Source: Actinomycetes bacterium
Lineage (GTDB): Bacteria; Actinomycetota; Actinomycetes; Actinomycetales; Dermatophilaceae
NCBI GenBank assembly: GCA_023451855.1
Contig: JAEXXY010000358.1
Coordinates: forward strand, 1-18,151
Direction of reading: 5' to 3'
DNA: 18,151 nt
Shown here: in pieces, positions 9,132 through 15,676 of the stretch
Layout: each line of letters opens with the position of its first letter
How positions within the stretch are numbered: position 1 is the first letter of the stretch
Made by a program: the position numbers and the translations under genes
The notes under the pieces: model-generated
What the model saw: only the letters and a program-made list of their open reading frames with translations
Databases searched by the model: none
What the model was told of the DNA's origin: nothing

Positions 9132-9665
9132 ATGACAGAAGTGGAGACGACCGGTGCCTGGCTCAGCCGAGAGGACCTCGACGACGCCCGCGAGCGCCTC
9201 CCGATGCTTTACGTGCACGCCGTGCCCGTCCGCGTCGACGACAAGGGGCAGGTGACGCACATCGGGCTGCTCCTGCGGGCCGACAGCGACGGCGGCATCG
9301 GCCAGGAGGTCGTCGGCGGCCGCGTGCTCTACCACGAGAAGATCCGCGACGCGCTCCTGCGGCACATCGAGAACGACCTCGGTCCGATGGCGCTGCCGCG
9401 GATCCCGCTGTCGCCCCAGCCGTTCACGGTCGCCGAGTTCTTCCCGACGCCCGGGGTCACCCCGTTCCACGACCCCCGCCAGCACGCCGTGTCGCTCGCG
9501 TTCGTCGTCGCCGTGATGGGCGACTGCCGGCCCCAGAAGGACGCCCTCGACCTGTCGTGGGTGACGCCCGAGGAGGCCATGACGATCTCGGTCTCCACCG
9601 ACATGAGCGGCTCCCACGGCGTCCTCGTGCGTCAGGCCCTGGCCCACGTCGGCCACCCGGTCTGA
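9132..9665 (+). CDS. DUF4916 / Nudix-like family protein with a degenerate Nudix box
   Basis: The 177-residue product resembles DUF4916 (Nudix-clan) proteins conserved in Actinobacteria. It has a strand-rich start (LYVHAVPVRVDDKGQVTHIGLLLR), then G63-x5-E69-x7-R77-H-I-E-N-D-L-G84, laid out like a Nudix box (GX5EX7REUXEEXGU) but with the catalytic glutamates replaced by His78, Asn81 and Asp82. A later LAFVVAVMGDC strand and a WVTPEEA helix fit a Nudix fold. Diphosphate hydrolysis is therefore uncertain, and it may bind rather than cleave a nucleotide. Start ATG 9132 is chosen because upstream residues in frame look non-coding; no clear Shine-Dalgarno is seen. It is divergent from ileS and monocistronic. 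Confidence 0.85.
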   Translation: MTEVETTGAWLSREDLDDARERLPMLYVHAVPVRVDDKGQVTHIGLLLRADSDGGIGQEVVGGRVLYHEKIRDALLRHIENDLGPMALPRIPLSPQPFTVAEFFPTPGVTPFHDPRQHAVSLAFVVAVMGDCRPQKDALDLSWVTPEEAMTISVSTDMSGSHGVLVRQALAHVGHPV

Positions 9666-9720
9666 GTGCGAGCCTGACGCCGAGGCCCTGTCACGAATTA
9701 GCCTGCCATCCAAGGATTTT

Positions 9721-9735
9721 CCGGACCTCGTCCGG
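9721..9735 (+). terminator. Short hairpin after the DUF4916 gene
   Basis: CCGGAC and GTCCGG form a perfect 6-bp stem with a 3-base loop, 55 bases after the stop codon, in a comparatively T-rich stretch (TTTT before it and GACTTT after it). It could be a weak intrinsic terminator for the DUF4916 gene. The stem is short, so confidence is low. Confidence 0.35.
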
Positions 9736-9810
9736 GACTTTCCACTCATAGGGGACCACTTCCCCGATTTCTGTGTGTCGTCCGTAGCTCGCCCCTAGCG
9801 TCGAGTGCAG

Positions 9811-9990
9811 GTAGCCACAGCCCGGCCGACGGCGTGGCTACGTCGTGAGGCACCGGGGGCCTCGGGGGGCCTCGAGGGGTAGCCCTTCGCCGGTCGTCGC
9901 TTGCGCGACCCCGCCCGTCCGTCGGGACGACGCGGGGCAGCGGGATGCCTCCCGCACCGCGGTGATGCGGGTCCTTCACGACACCTGGAG
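9811..9990 (+). promoter_or_regulatory. Structured 5' leader of the secreted-protein gene, class unknown
   Basis: The gap 9666-9995 carries several inverted repeats upstream of the secreted-protein start. They are GTAGCCAC/GTGGCTAC (9811-9818 with 9834-9841); a nested stem CCCCGC/GCGGGG (9909-9914 with 9932-9937) enclosing CGTCC/GGACG; GCGGGA/TCCCGC (9940-9945 with 9950-9955); and CCCGCA/TGCGGG (9951-9956 with 9966-9971). The last two share bases 9951-9955 and cannot form together, which is the layout expected of a switch just before the ribosome-binding site (CTGGAG, 9985-9990). I compared it from memory with c-di-GMP, c-di-AMP (ydaO), cobalamin and T-box cores and saw none of them. Confidence 0.45.
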
Positions 9991-9995
9991 CACGA

Positions 9996-11945
9996 ATGAC
10001 CGGTTCACTGAGCGCGCCTCGAGGAAGGTCCGGACCTCGGTCCGGCCGGCCACGCCTCACCGGGCGACACCGGGCCACAGCCATCCTCGCGAGCGCGGCC
10101 CTGATTCTGGCCGGAGCCGTCGTGACGGCACCGTTGGCCCGAGCCGCCGACGGTCCGTACAGCATCGACGGCATCATCCCGGACCCCAATACCACCGAGC
10201 TTCCCGACCTCTTCGGAAGCGTCAAGGAGCTCGGGCCCCTCAACTCGAGCACGACGAAGATCGGCGTCATCCACAACGACGCCGTGCCGACCCTCGACCT
10301 GACCAACCCGAACGCCCAGGTCGACCTGCGCCGTGCATGGCTCGACACAGAACGGGACACCGCCTCGCCGAACCACGACTGGCTGTACTTCGCGTGGGAG
10401 CGCGACTCCAACAGCGGGTCGGGCTTCATCGCCTACGAGTTCATGCAGAGCGCGGCACCGGCCGGCTGTGCCTACGACACGGCGACCGACGCGCAGCTCA
10501 TCGCGAGCTGCAACCCGTGGGCCAACCGACAGGCCGGCGACTTCATGATCCTGTGGGACCAGCAGGGCGGGAGCCGCGACCTGTACCTGCGCACGTGGAC
10601 CGGCACGGCGCCCAACCTGACCCTCGGCGCCCCGACGCTCCTCAACTCCGCGGTGTCGCAGGCGCAGTACAGCGCCGACGGCTTCCGCGGCGAGGCGGCC
10701 GTCGACCTCACGGCGACGATCTTCGGCGGCAGCACGGCGTGCAAGACGTTCGCCAACACGATCCCGAGCACCGTGACGGGCAACTCCGACACCGCCGACT
10801 ACAAGGACACCATCCTCAAGAACGCGCCGCCCATCACCAACTGCACCTCGAGCACGGTGACGACCCCCAAGGACGGCGCTGGCGCCACCATCCCGGCTGG
10901 CGGGCTCTCGATCGGCACCGGCGTGGTGGCGGTCAAGGACTCCGCCGTCGTGAGCCTCACCGGCGGCACGGCGACCCCGGCGGGCTCGGTGGCGTTCTCG
11001 CTCTGCAAGGTGGACTCCCCCGGGCTGTGCACCACTGGCGGCACCTCCGTCGGGTCGACGAACCTCAGCGGCACGGCCTACCCGGCCACCGTGGTCTCGC
11101 CGACGGCCTACGTCACCTCCGCGGGCCGGTACTGCTGGCGCGCCACCTGGTCGGGTGACAGCGCCAACGGCATCCCGGGCTCGAGCGACTCGAGCGCGAC
11201 CGAGTGCTTCACCGTCAACCCGGTGACGCCGTCGCTCAGCACGACGGCCAGCGGCCCGGTCTTCCTCGGCAGCTCCATCAGTGACTCGGCGACGATCGGC
11301 GGCCTTGCGACGCAGCCGGCCAGCCCGGTCATCAACCTGACCGGCACGGGCGGAGCAGCGGCGGCTGGCACCATCACCTTCACGCTGTACGGGCCGGGCA
11401 ACTGCACGACCGTGGCCTACACCTCGGCGGCGGTCACGGTCAGCGGGAACGGCACGTACGGCACGCCGAACCCGCAGTTCGTGCCGACGGCCCCGGGCAC
11501 CTACCACTGGGTCGCCAGCTACAGCGGGAACCTGCCGAACAACAACGCCACCTCGCACAACTCGGGCTGCACCGACACGAACGAGGACGTCGTCGTGAGC
11601 AGCGTGGCGTCGTCGGTCTCGACCGCGCAGAACTGGCTGCCGAACGACTCCGCCACGGTGTCGGCTCCGGCGGGAGGCAACCTCGCGGGCACGGCCAAGT
11701 TCAACCTGTACGCCTCGAGCGACTGCTCCGGCACCGCCGTGTACAGCGAGAACAAGACGGTCTCCGGCGCCTCGCCGCAGACGGTGTCGACGTCGAACAC
11801 GACGGTCAAGGCGACGGCCACGGCCACCTACTCGTGGTCGATCGAGTACGACAGCACCAATGCCGCCCAGCGCGACATCCCGGCCAGCTGCCACGAGACC
11901 ACGGCCCTGACCATCACCAACGGCGGCACGGTCAGCAGCCCGTAG
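9996..11945 (+). CDS. Secreted protein with three Ig-like repeats
   Basis: A 649-residue exported protein of unknown function. The N-terminus has a long Arg-rich region, a hydrophobic core (ATAILASAALILAGAVVTAPL) and an ALARA|ADG-type signal peptidase site near residue 50-51. Residues 52-283 form a unique domain with aromatic-rich strands (HDWLYFAWERD, FMILWDQQGG). Three related beta-sandwich repeats follow at about 284-410, 411-534 and 535-642. Each has an A-G-x-x-x-F-x-L strand (AGSVAFSL, AGTITFTL, AGTAKFNL) and a later YxW strand (YCWRATWSGD, YHWVASYSGN, YSWSIEYDS), with Cys pairs that could form disulfides. No LPXTG or C-terminal membrane anchor is seen, so it is probably released or non-covalently bound. 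ATG 9996 follows TGGAG closely. It is flanked by a structured leader and a strong terminator. Confidence 0.88.
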   Translation: MTGSLSAPRGRSGPRSGRPRLTGRHRATAILASAALILAGAVVTAPLARAADGPYSIDGIIPDPNTTELPDLFGSVKELGPLNSSTTKIGVIHNDAVPTLDLTNPNAQVDLRRAWLDTERDTASPNHDWLYFAWERDSNSGSGFIAYEFMQSAAPAGCAYDTATDAQLIASCNPWANRQAGDFMILWDQQGGSRDLYLRTWTGTAPNLTLGAPTLLNSAVSQAQYSADGFRGEAAVDLTATIFGGSTACKTFANTIPSTVTGNSDTADYKDTILKNAPPITNCTSSTVTTPKDGAGATIPAGGLSIGTGVVAVKDSAVVSLTGGTATPAGSVAFSLCKVDSPGLCTTGGTSVGSTNLSGTAYPATVVSPTAYVTSAGRYCWRATWSGDSANGIPGSSDSSATECFTVNPVTPSLSTTASGPVFLGSSISDSATIGGLATQPASPVINLTGTGGAAAAGTITFTLYGPGNCTTVAYTSAAVTVSGNGTYGTPNPQFVPTAPGTYHWVASYSGNLPNNNATSHNSGCTDTNEDVVVSSVASSVSTAQNWLPNDSATVSAPAGGNLAGTAKFNLYASSDCSGTAVYSENKTVSGASPQTVSTSNTTVKATATATYSWSIEYDSTNAAQRDIPASCHETTALTITNGGTVSSP

Positions 11946-11973
11946 TCACCCTCACCCTCCACCGGTGAACACC

Positions 11974-12006
11974 GTGTGGCCCGGCGAGCTCCTCGCCGGG
12001 CCACAC
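11974..12006 (+). terminator. Strong hairpin terminator after the secreted-protein gene
   Basis: GTGTGGCCCGGCGAG (11974-11988) and CTCGCCGGGCCACAC (11992-12006) form a perfect 15-bp stem with a 3-base loop, starting 29 bases after the stop codon. It is followed by TTCT rather than a full T-run, typical of GC-rich actinobacterial terminators. Being symmetrical, it could also block transcription arriving from the minus strand TIGR03960 gene. Confidence 0.85.
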
Positions 12007-12010
12007 TTCT

Positions 12011-12197
12011 GGCCCTGGAAGGCACGGACCGAATTGTCGGATTCATCTGTCCTGCGAGCCGTCTGACGTACTGAACCGTCTGGTGACGACAGTTTCGCCA
12101 GACGTGCGCGGCGCCAGGTGGCGACCCCTACCGTCGGCCCGGACGGGGTCCACGAGTTCGGGCCCGTGCCGCCGCGCTCATCCCTGGCGGACGCGCG
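12011..12197. other. Spacer between converging genes; one weak inverted repeat
   Basis: No gene is seen here. The only structure noted is CGTCTGG/CCAGACG (12077-12083 with 12098-12104), a 7-bp stem with a 14-base loop, which could contribute to termination of the TIGR03960 gene arriving from the right. Confidence 0.4.
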
Positions 12198-14189
12198 TCA
12201 GTGCTGGTGCTCGAGCAGCTCGTCGCGCTTGCTACCGAGGACGGTGAGCGGCAGCAGGGTCTTGCCGGTCGGGCCGATCTCGATCTCGGTGCCCATCTGA
12301 GGACAGACGCCGCAGTCGAAGCACGGGGTCCAGCGGCAGTCGTCGACCTCGGTCTCGTCGAGCGAGTCCTGCCAGTCCTCCCAGAGCCAGTCCTTGTCGA
12401 GGCCGGAGTCGAGGTGGTCCCAGGGCAGCACCTCGGACTCGCCCCGCTCGCGCGTCGTGTACCAGGCGACGTCGACGGGCTCGTCCGCCAGGGCGGTCGA
12501 GGCAGCGGTCATCCAGCGCTCGTAGGAGAAGTGCTCGCTCCAGCCGTCGAAGCGGCCGCCGTCGCGCCAGACCTGCTCGATGACCCGGCCGACGCGGCGG
12601 TCCCCGCGCGACAGGAGGCCCTCGACGATGCCCGGCTGGCCGTCGTGGTAGCGGAACCCGATCGAGGAGCCGTAGCGGCGGTCGGCCCGGATCGCCTCGC
12701 GCAGCTTGAGCAGCCGGGCGTCGGTGTCCTCGGCGCCGAGCTGGGCGGCCCACTGGAACGGCGTGTGCGGCTTGGGCACGAAGCCACCGATCGAGACGGT
12801 GCAGCGGATGTCGCGGCGACCCGACACCTGCCGCCCCGTCTCGATGACCTTCTTCGCGAGCTCGGCGATCTGGAGCACGTCGTCGTCGGTCTCGGTCGGC
12901 AGGCCGCACATGAAGTACAGCTTCACCTGCCGCCACCCGGCGCCGTACGCGGCGGCCACGGTGTTGATGAGGTCCTCCTCGGACACCATCTTGTTGATGA
13001 CCTTGCGGATGCGCTCCGAGCCGCCCTCGGGGGCGAACGTGAGGCCCGAGCGTCGACCGTTGCGGGTCAGCTCGTTGGCGAGGTCGATGTTGAAGGCGTC
13101 GACGCGGGTCGACGGCAGCGACAGGCCGGTCTGGGTGCCCTCGTAGCGGTCGGCGAGGCCCTTGGTCATCTCGGCGATCTCGGTGTGGTCGGCCGAGCTG
13201 AGCGAGAGCAGGCCGACCTCCTCGAATCCCGTTGCGGCCAGGCCACGCTCGACCATCTCGCCGACGCCGGTGATGGAGCGCTCACGCACGGGTCGGGTGA
13301 TCATGCCCGCCTGGCAGAAGCGGCAGCCGCGAGTGCAGCCACGGAAGATCTCGACGGACATGCGCTCGTGGACCGACTCGGCGAGCGGCACGAGCGGCTG
13401 CTTCGGGTAGGGCCACGCGTCGAGGTCCATGACGGTGTGCTTGGAGACGCGCCACGGCACGCCCGGTGCGTCCGGGGAGGGTGCGACGCGCTGGATGCGC
13501 CCGTCCGGCAGGTAGCTGACGTCGTAGAAGGCGGGCACGTAGACGCCACCGGTGCGGGCCAGGCGCAGCAGCACCTCGCGGCGGCCGCCCGGGCGTCCCT
13601 GCGCTTTCCACGTCCCGACGATGTCGGTGACGGCGAGCACGGCCTCCTCGCCGTCGCCGATGACGGCGGCGTCGATGAAGGAGGCGATCGGCTCGGGGTT
13701 GAAGGCCGCGTGGCCTCCGGCGACGACGATGGGGTCGTCGTCGGTGCGGTCGGCGGCGTGCAGCGGGATGCCGGCGAGGTCGAGCGCGGTGAGCATGTTC
13801 GTGTAGCCGAGCTCGGTGGAGAAGCTGAGGCCGAAGAGGTCGAAGTCGCGCACCGAGCGGTGGCCGTCGACGGTGAACTGCGGCAGGCCCGCCTCGCGCA
13901 GCTGCGCCTCCATGTCGGGCCACACCGCGTACGTGCGCTCGGCGAGGGCGTCGGGTCGCTCGTTGAGGACCTCGTAGAGGATCATGACGCCCTGGTTGGG
14001 CACGCCGACCTCGTAGGCGTCGGGGTACATGAGCGCCCAGCGCGTGGTCAGCTCCTCGCCGGCTGGGCCGTGGCCGCCGACGTTCCAGTCCTTGACCGTG
14101 GAGTTGAGCTCGCCACCGACGTACTGGATGGGCTTGTTGACCCGCTCCAGCAGGGGCTCGAGGGCGTTGAACAGGGACTCTCCGGGCAT
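12198..14189 (-). CDS. TIGR03960-family B12-binding domain / radical SAM protein
   Basis: A 663-residue protein with a cobalamin-binding-like Rossmann region (about 50-215; VGVPNQGVMILYEVLNE, VVAGGHAAFNPEPIA) followed by a radical SAM barrel. The 4Fe-4S-binding motif is RGCTRGCRFCQAG, a C285-x3-C289-x2-C292 signature. Further conserved-looking segments are FAPEGGSERIR and KLYFMCGLPTETDDD. A C-terminal CFDCGVC (C-x2-C-x2-C) may bind a second metal. No reaction is established for this family; it usually sits with the TIGR03936 (DUF2344) protein and RNase E/G genes near mre-rodA, hinting at RNA modification, but those partners are not next to it here. ATG 14189 gives the usual ESLFxxLEPLL N-terminus; a GTG at 14210 preceded by GGGGG would add seven residues. 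Confidence 0.94.
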   Translation of the reverse strand: MPGESLFNALEPLLERVNKPIQYVGGELNSTVKDWNVGGHGPAGEELTTRWALMYPDAYEVGVPNQGVMILYEVLNERPDALAERTYAVWPDMEAQLREAGLPQFTVDGHRSVRDFDLFGLSFSTELGYTNMLTALDLAGIPLHAADRTDDDPIVVAGGHAAFNPEPIASFIDAAVIGDGEEAVLAVTDIVGTWKAQGRPGGRREVLLRLARTGGVYVPAFYDVSYLPDGRIQRVAPSPDAPGVPWRVSKHTVMDLDAWPYPKQPLVPLAESVHERMSVEIFRGCTRGCRFCQAGMITRPVRERSITGVGEMVERGLAATGFEEVGLLSLSSADHTEIAEMTKGLADRYEGTQTGLSLPSTRVDAFNIDLANELTRNGRRSGLTFAPEGGSERIRKVINKMVSEEDLINTVAAAYGAGWRQVKLYFMCGLPTETDDDVLQIAELAKKVIETGRQVSGRRDIRCTVSIGGFVPKPHTPFQWAAQLGAEDTDARLLKLREAIRADRRYGSSIGFRYHDGQPGIVEGLLSRGDRRVGRVIEQVWRDGGRFDGWSEHFSYERWMTAASTALADEPVDVAWYTTRERGESEVLPWDHLDSGLDKDWLWEDWQDSLDETEVDDCRWTPCFDCGVCPQMGTEIEIGPTGKTLLPLTVLGSKRDELLEHQH

Positions 14190-14245
14190 TGGACCATGGT
14201 ACGGGGGCACGGCCGGACCCCCGAAATGCACGCGTGCCGGTTCCC

Positions 14246-14281
14246 GCGAGCGAAGCGAGCGAAGCGAGCGAAGCGAGCGAG
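14246..14281. repeat. (GCGAGCGAA)n tandem array in a divergent intergenic region
   Basis: Three copies of GCGAGCGAA and a final GCGAGCGAG lie head to tail between the TIGR03960 and MBL genes. Reading frames through it give SEA or LRS repeats, which explains apparent N-terminal extensions of both flanking genes. Related GAGCGAAGCGAG sequence recurs at 15538-15555, 15589-15606 and 15655-15668, on the other side of the MBL gene. Confidence 0.92.
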
Positions 14282-14325
14282 AAAGCATGGCCGGCCAAGG
14301 CCCGGATACGGGTGGCCGCCGGTCC

Positions 14326-14331
14326 TAGTCT
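14326..14331 (+). promoter_or_regulatory. Possible -10 box of the MBL gene
   Basis: TAGTCT fits TANNNT and lies 32 bases before the GTG start, giving a short leader that includes the GGGAAGGGG ribosome-binding site. No -35 match at the expected distance. Candidate only. Confidence 0.3.
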
Positions 14332-14362
14332 GGGGTTGGCGGGGTGGGAAGGGGTGGCGACC

Positions 14363-15499
14363 GTGTCGACGGCGATCCACGTGGAGGTACTACCCGCACG
14401 GCTCGGCGACTGCCTGCTCGTCGAGTGCCCGAGGGCAGAGGGCCCGACGTGGCGGATGCTCGTCGACGGCGGCCCCCCGGACACCTGGCCGCTGCTGGAA
14501 GCGCGGCTGCGCCGGTTGGACCCGTCCGACGGCCACATCGACGTCGCCGTCATCACGCACGTCGACAACGACCACATCGGCGGCATGCTGCCGTTCCTCG
14601 CGAGCGACCTCGCCGCAGGCGTCGGGGACTTCTGGTTCAACGGGCGCACCCACCTTCCTGCACCGAAAGGCGGCTCCCGGAGCATCGACCAGGGTGAGGA
14701 CGTCGTCGCCGCGCTGCTCGGCCTGACGCCCGCCGGCCCCGGCACGCCAGCCGAGGGGGGCACCGTCAGACACCCCCACGACGGGGCCAGGCCGTGGAAC
14801 GAGGCCTTCGGTCGAGGCCCCGTCGACGCGGGCGTGACGGGCGGTCACATCGCGGTCACCGTCCCCGACGGGCCCACGATCACCGTGCTCTCCCCGACCA
14901 CCGAGCGCCTGGCGCGCCTGGCCGACACGTGGTCGGCCGCCGTCCGGGACGCGCTGCACGGGGCCGAGCGAGAGGTGGAGGTCGTCACGCTCGCACCGCT
15001 CGATGACCTGGGGCACCTCGCGGACCGGCGGACGGTCCGCGACGCGTCCGTGCCGAACGGCAGCAGCATCGCCCTGCTCGTCGAGCACCGGGGTGCGAGC
15101 GTCCTGCTCGGGGCGGACGCGTACGGCACCGTCCTCGCGTCCGCCCTGCACGGGCTGGCGCGGGCCCGCGGCACCCCGACCGTCGCCGTCGACGCGCTCA
15201 AGCTGCCCCATCACGGCAGCCAGGCCAACGTCATCGCGGCGCTGCTCGCGGCCGCGCCGGCCAGCCACTACCTCGTGTCGACCAACGGCGACGTGTTCCA
15301 CCACCCCGACGACGCCGCGATCGCCCGCGTCGTGCTCGACGCGCCGTCGGGGCCCACCCTGTGGTTCAACTACCGCACGCCGCGCACCGAGCGCTGGGCC
15401 GACCCGCGACTCATCGAGCAGCACGGGCACCGGGTCGTCTTCCCCGACCCGGCGCAGCCCGACGCCGGCGCCGTCATCGACCTCCCCGCGCGTCCCTGA
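14363..15499 (+). CDS. ComEC/Rec2-like metallo-beta-lactamase-fold hydrolase
   Basis: The 378-residue product belongs to the MBL superfamily, with no signal peptide or membrane segments, so it is probably cytoplasmic. It opens with the family strand IHVEVLPARLGDCLLVE and has the metal-binding THVDNDHIGG (H66, D68, D70, H71). NGSSIALLVEHRG and LLGADA (D252) follow, then LPHHGS (281-286) and VSTNGDVFHHPD (305-316). This set is that of COG2333-type enzymes, whose ComEC C-terminal relatives act on DNA; stand-alone members also occur in conflict/defence loci. The substrate is unknown. GTG 14363 is preferred because GGAAGGGG precedes it by 8 bases; an upstream frame to 14189 only translates repeat DNA. 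No partner gene adjoins it, and repeats lie on both sides. Confidence 0.88.
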   Translation: MSTAIHVEVLPARLGDCLLVECPRAEGPTWRMLVDGGPPDTWPLLEARLRRLDPSDGHIDVAVITHVDNDHIGGMLPFLASDLAAGVGDFWFNGRTHLPAPKGGSRSIDQGEDVVAALLGLTPAGPGTPAEGGTVRHPHDGARPWNEAFGRGPVDAGVTGGHIAVTVPDGPTITVLSPTTERLARLADTWSAAVRDALHGAEREVEVVTLAPLDDLGHLADRRTVRDASVPNGSSIALLVEHRGASVLLGADAYGTVLASALHGLARARGTPTVAVDALKLPHHGSQANVIAALLAAAPASHYLVSTNGDVFHHPDDAAIARVVLDAPSGPTLWFNYRTPRTERWADPRLIEQHGHRVVFPDPAQPDAGAVIDLPARP

Positions 15500-15505
15500 C
15501 GACCG

Positions 15506-15607
15506 AGGTTCGGCGCGCCGTCACGCCTGGACTGACGAGCGAAACGAGCGAAGCGAAGGTTCGGCGCGCCGTCACGCCTGGACTGACGAGCGAAACGAGC
15601 GAAGCGA
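15506..15607. repeat. Perfect 51-bp tandem duplication
   Basis: Bases 15506-15556 and 15557-15607 are identical by eye. Each unit begins AGGTTCGGCGCGCCGTCACG and ends with ACGAGCGAAGCGA, joining a palindrome-containing GGCGCGCC part to the GAGCGAAGCGAG-type element. It lies between the converging MBL and acyl-CoA ligase genes, seven bases after the MBL stop. Confidence 0.95.
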
Positions 15608-15676
15608 GTGAGCCGAGGAAGGAAGGCGTGACGCCAGAGCGCGCCGAACCACGGCGAGCGAAGCGAGCCAGACAGC
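15608..15676. repeat. Partial inverted copy of the 51-bp unit and another GAGCGAAGCGAG element
   Basis: AGGCGTGACG (15624-15633) and GCGCGCCGAACC (15639-15650) are the reverse complement of the start of the 51-bp unit, interrupted by a few extra bases. Paired with the second copy (about 15558-15580) they can form a long stem with a loop of roughly 44 bases, a possible bidirectional terminator. A GCGAGCGAAGCGAG element follows at 15654-15667. Confidence 0.75.

Noticed and set aside
8778..9749. N-terminal extension of IleS to a much earlier start
   Set aside because: It would translate through the T-box leader and antisense to the DUF4916 gene; AGGAG before ATG 8777 sets the start.
9811..9971. 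Assignment of the leader to c-di-AMP, c-di-GMP or cobalamin riboswitch
   Set aside because: None of the core sequence blocks I know for these classes is present; left as unknown.
10005..11894. Minus-strand open frame opposite the secreted protein
   Set aside because: Arg/Val-rich shadow; the plus frame has a signal peptide, repeats and a terminator.
14190..14288. N-terminal extension of the TIGR03960 protein containing SLRSLRSLRS
   Set aside because: Translation of the same repeat array on the opposite strand; the family N-terminus begins at or near ATG 14189.
14189..14362. N-terminal extension of the MBL protein containing SEASEASEASEK
   Set aside because: Translation of the 9-bp repeat array and promoter region; the conserved fold and GGAAGGGG start at GTG 14363.
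12201..14726. 841-codon plus-strand open frame over the TIGR03960 gene
   Set aside because: Antisense to a clear radical SAM protein; composition is Val/Asp/Gly-rich shadow, no recognisable motif.
15506..15607. CRISPR repeat pair or phage attachment site
   Set aside because: The two 51-bp copies are adjacent with no spacer, and no integrase or phage gene is in the window.
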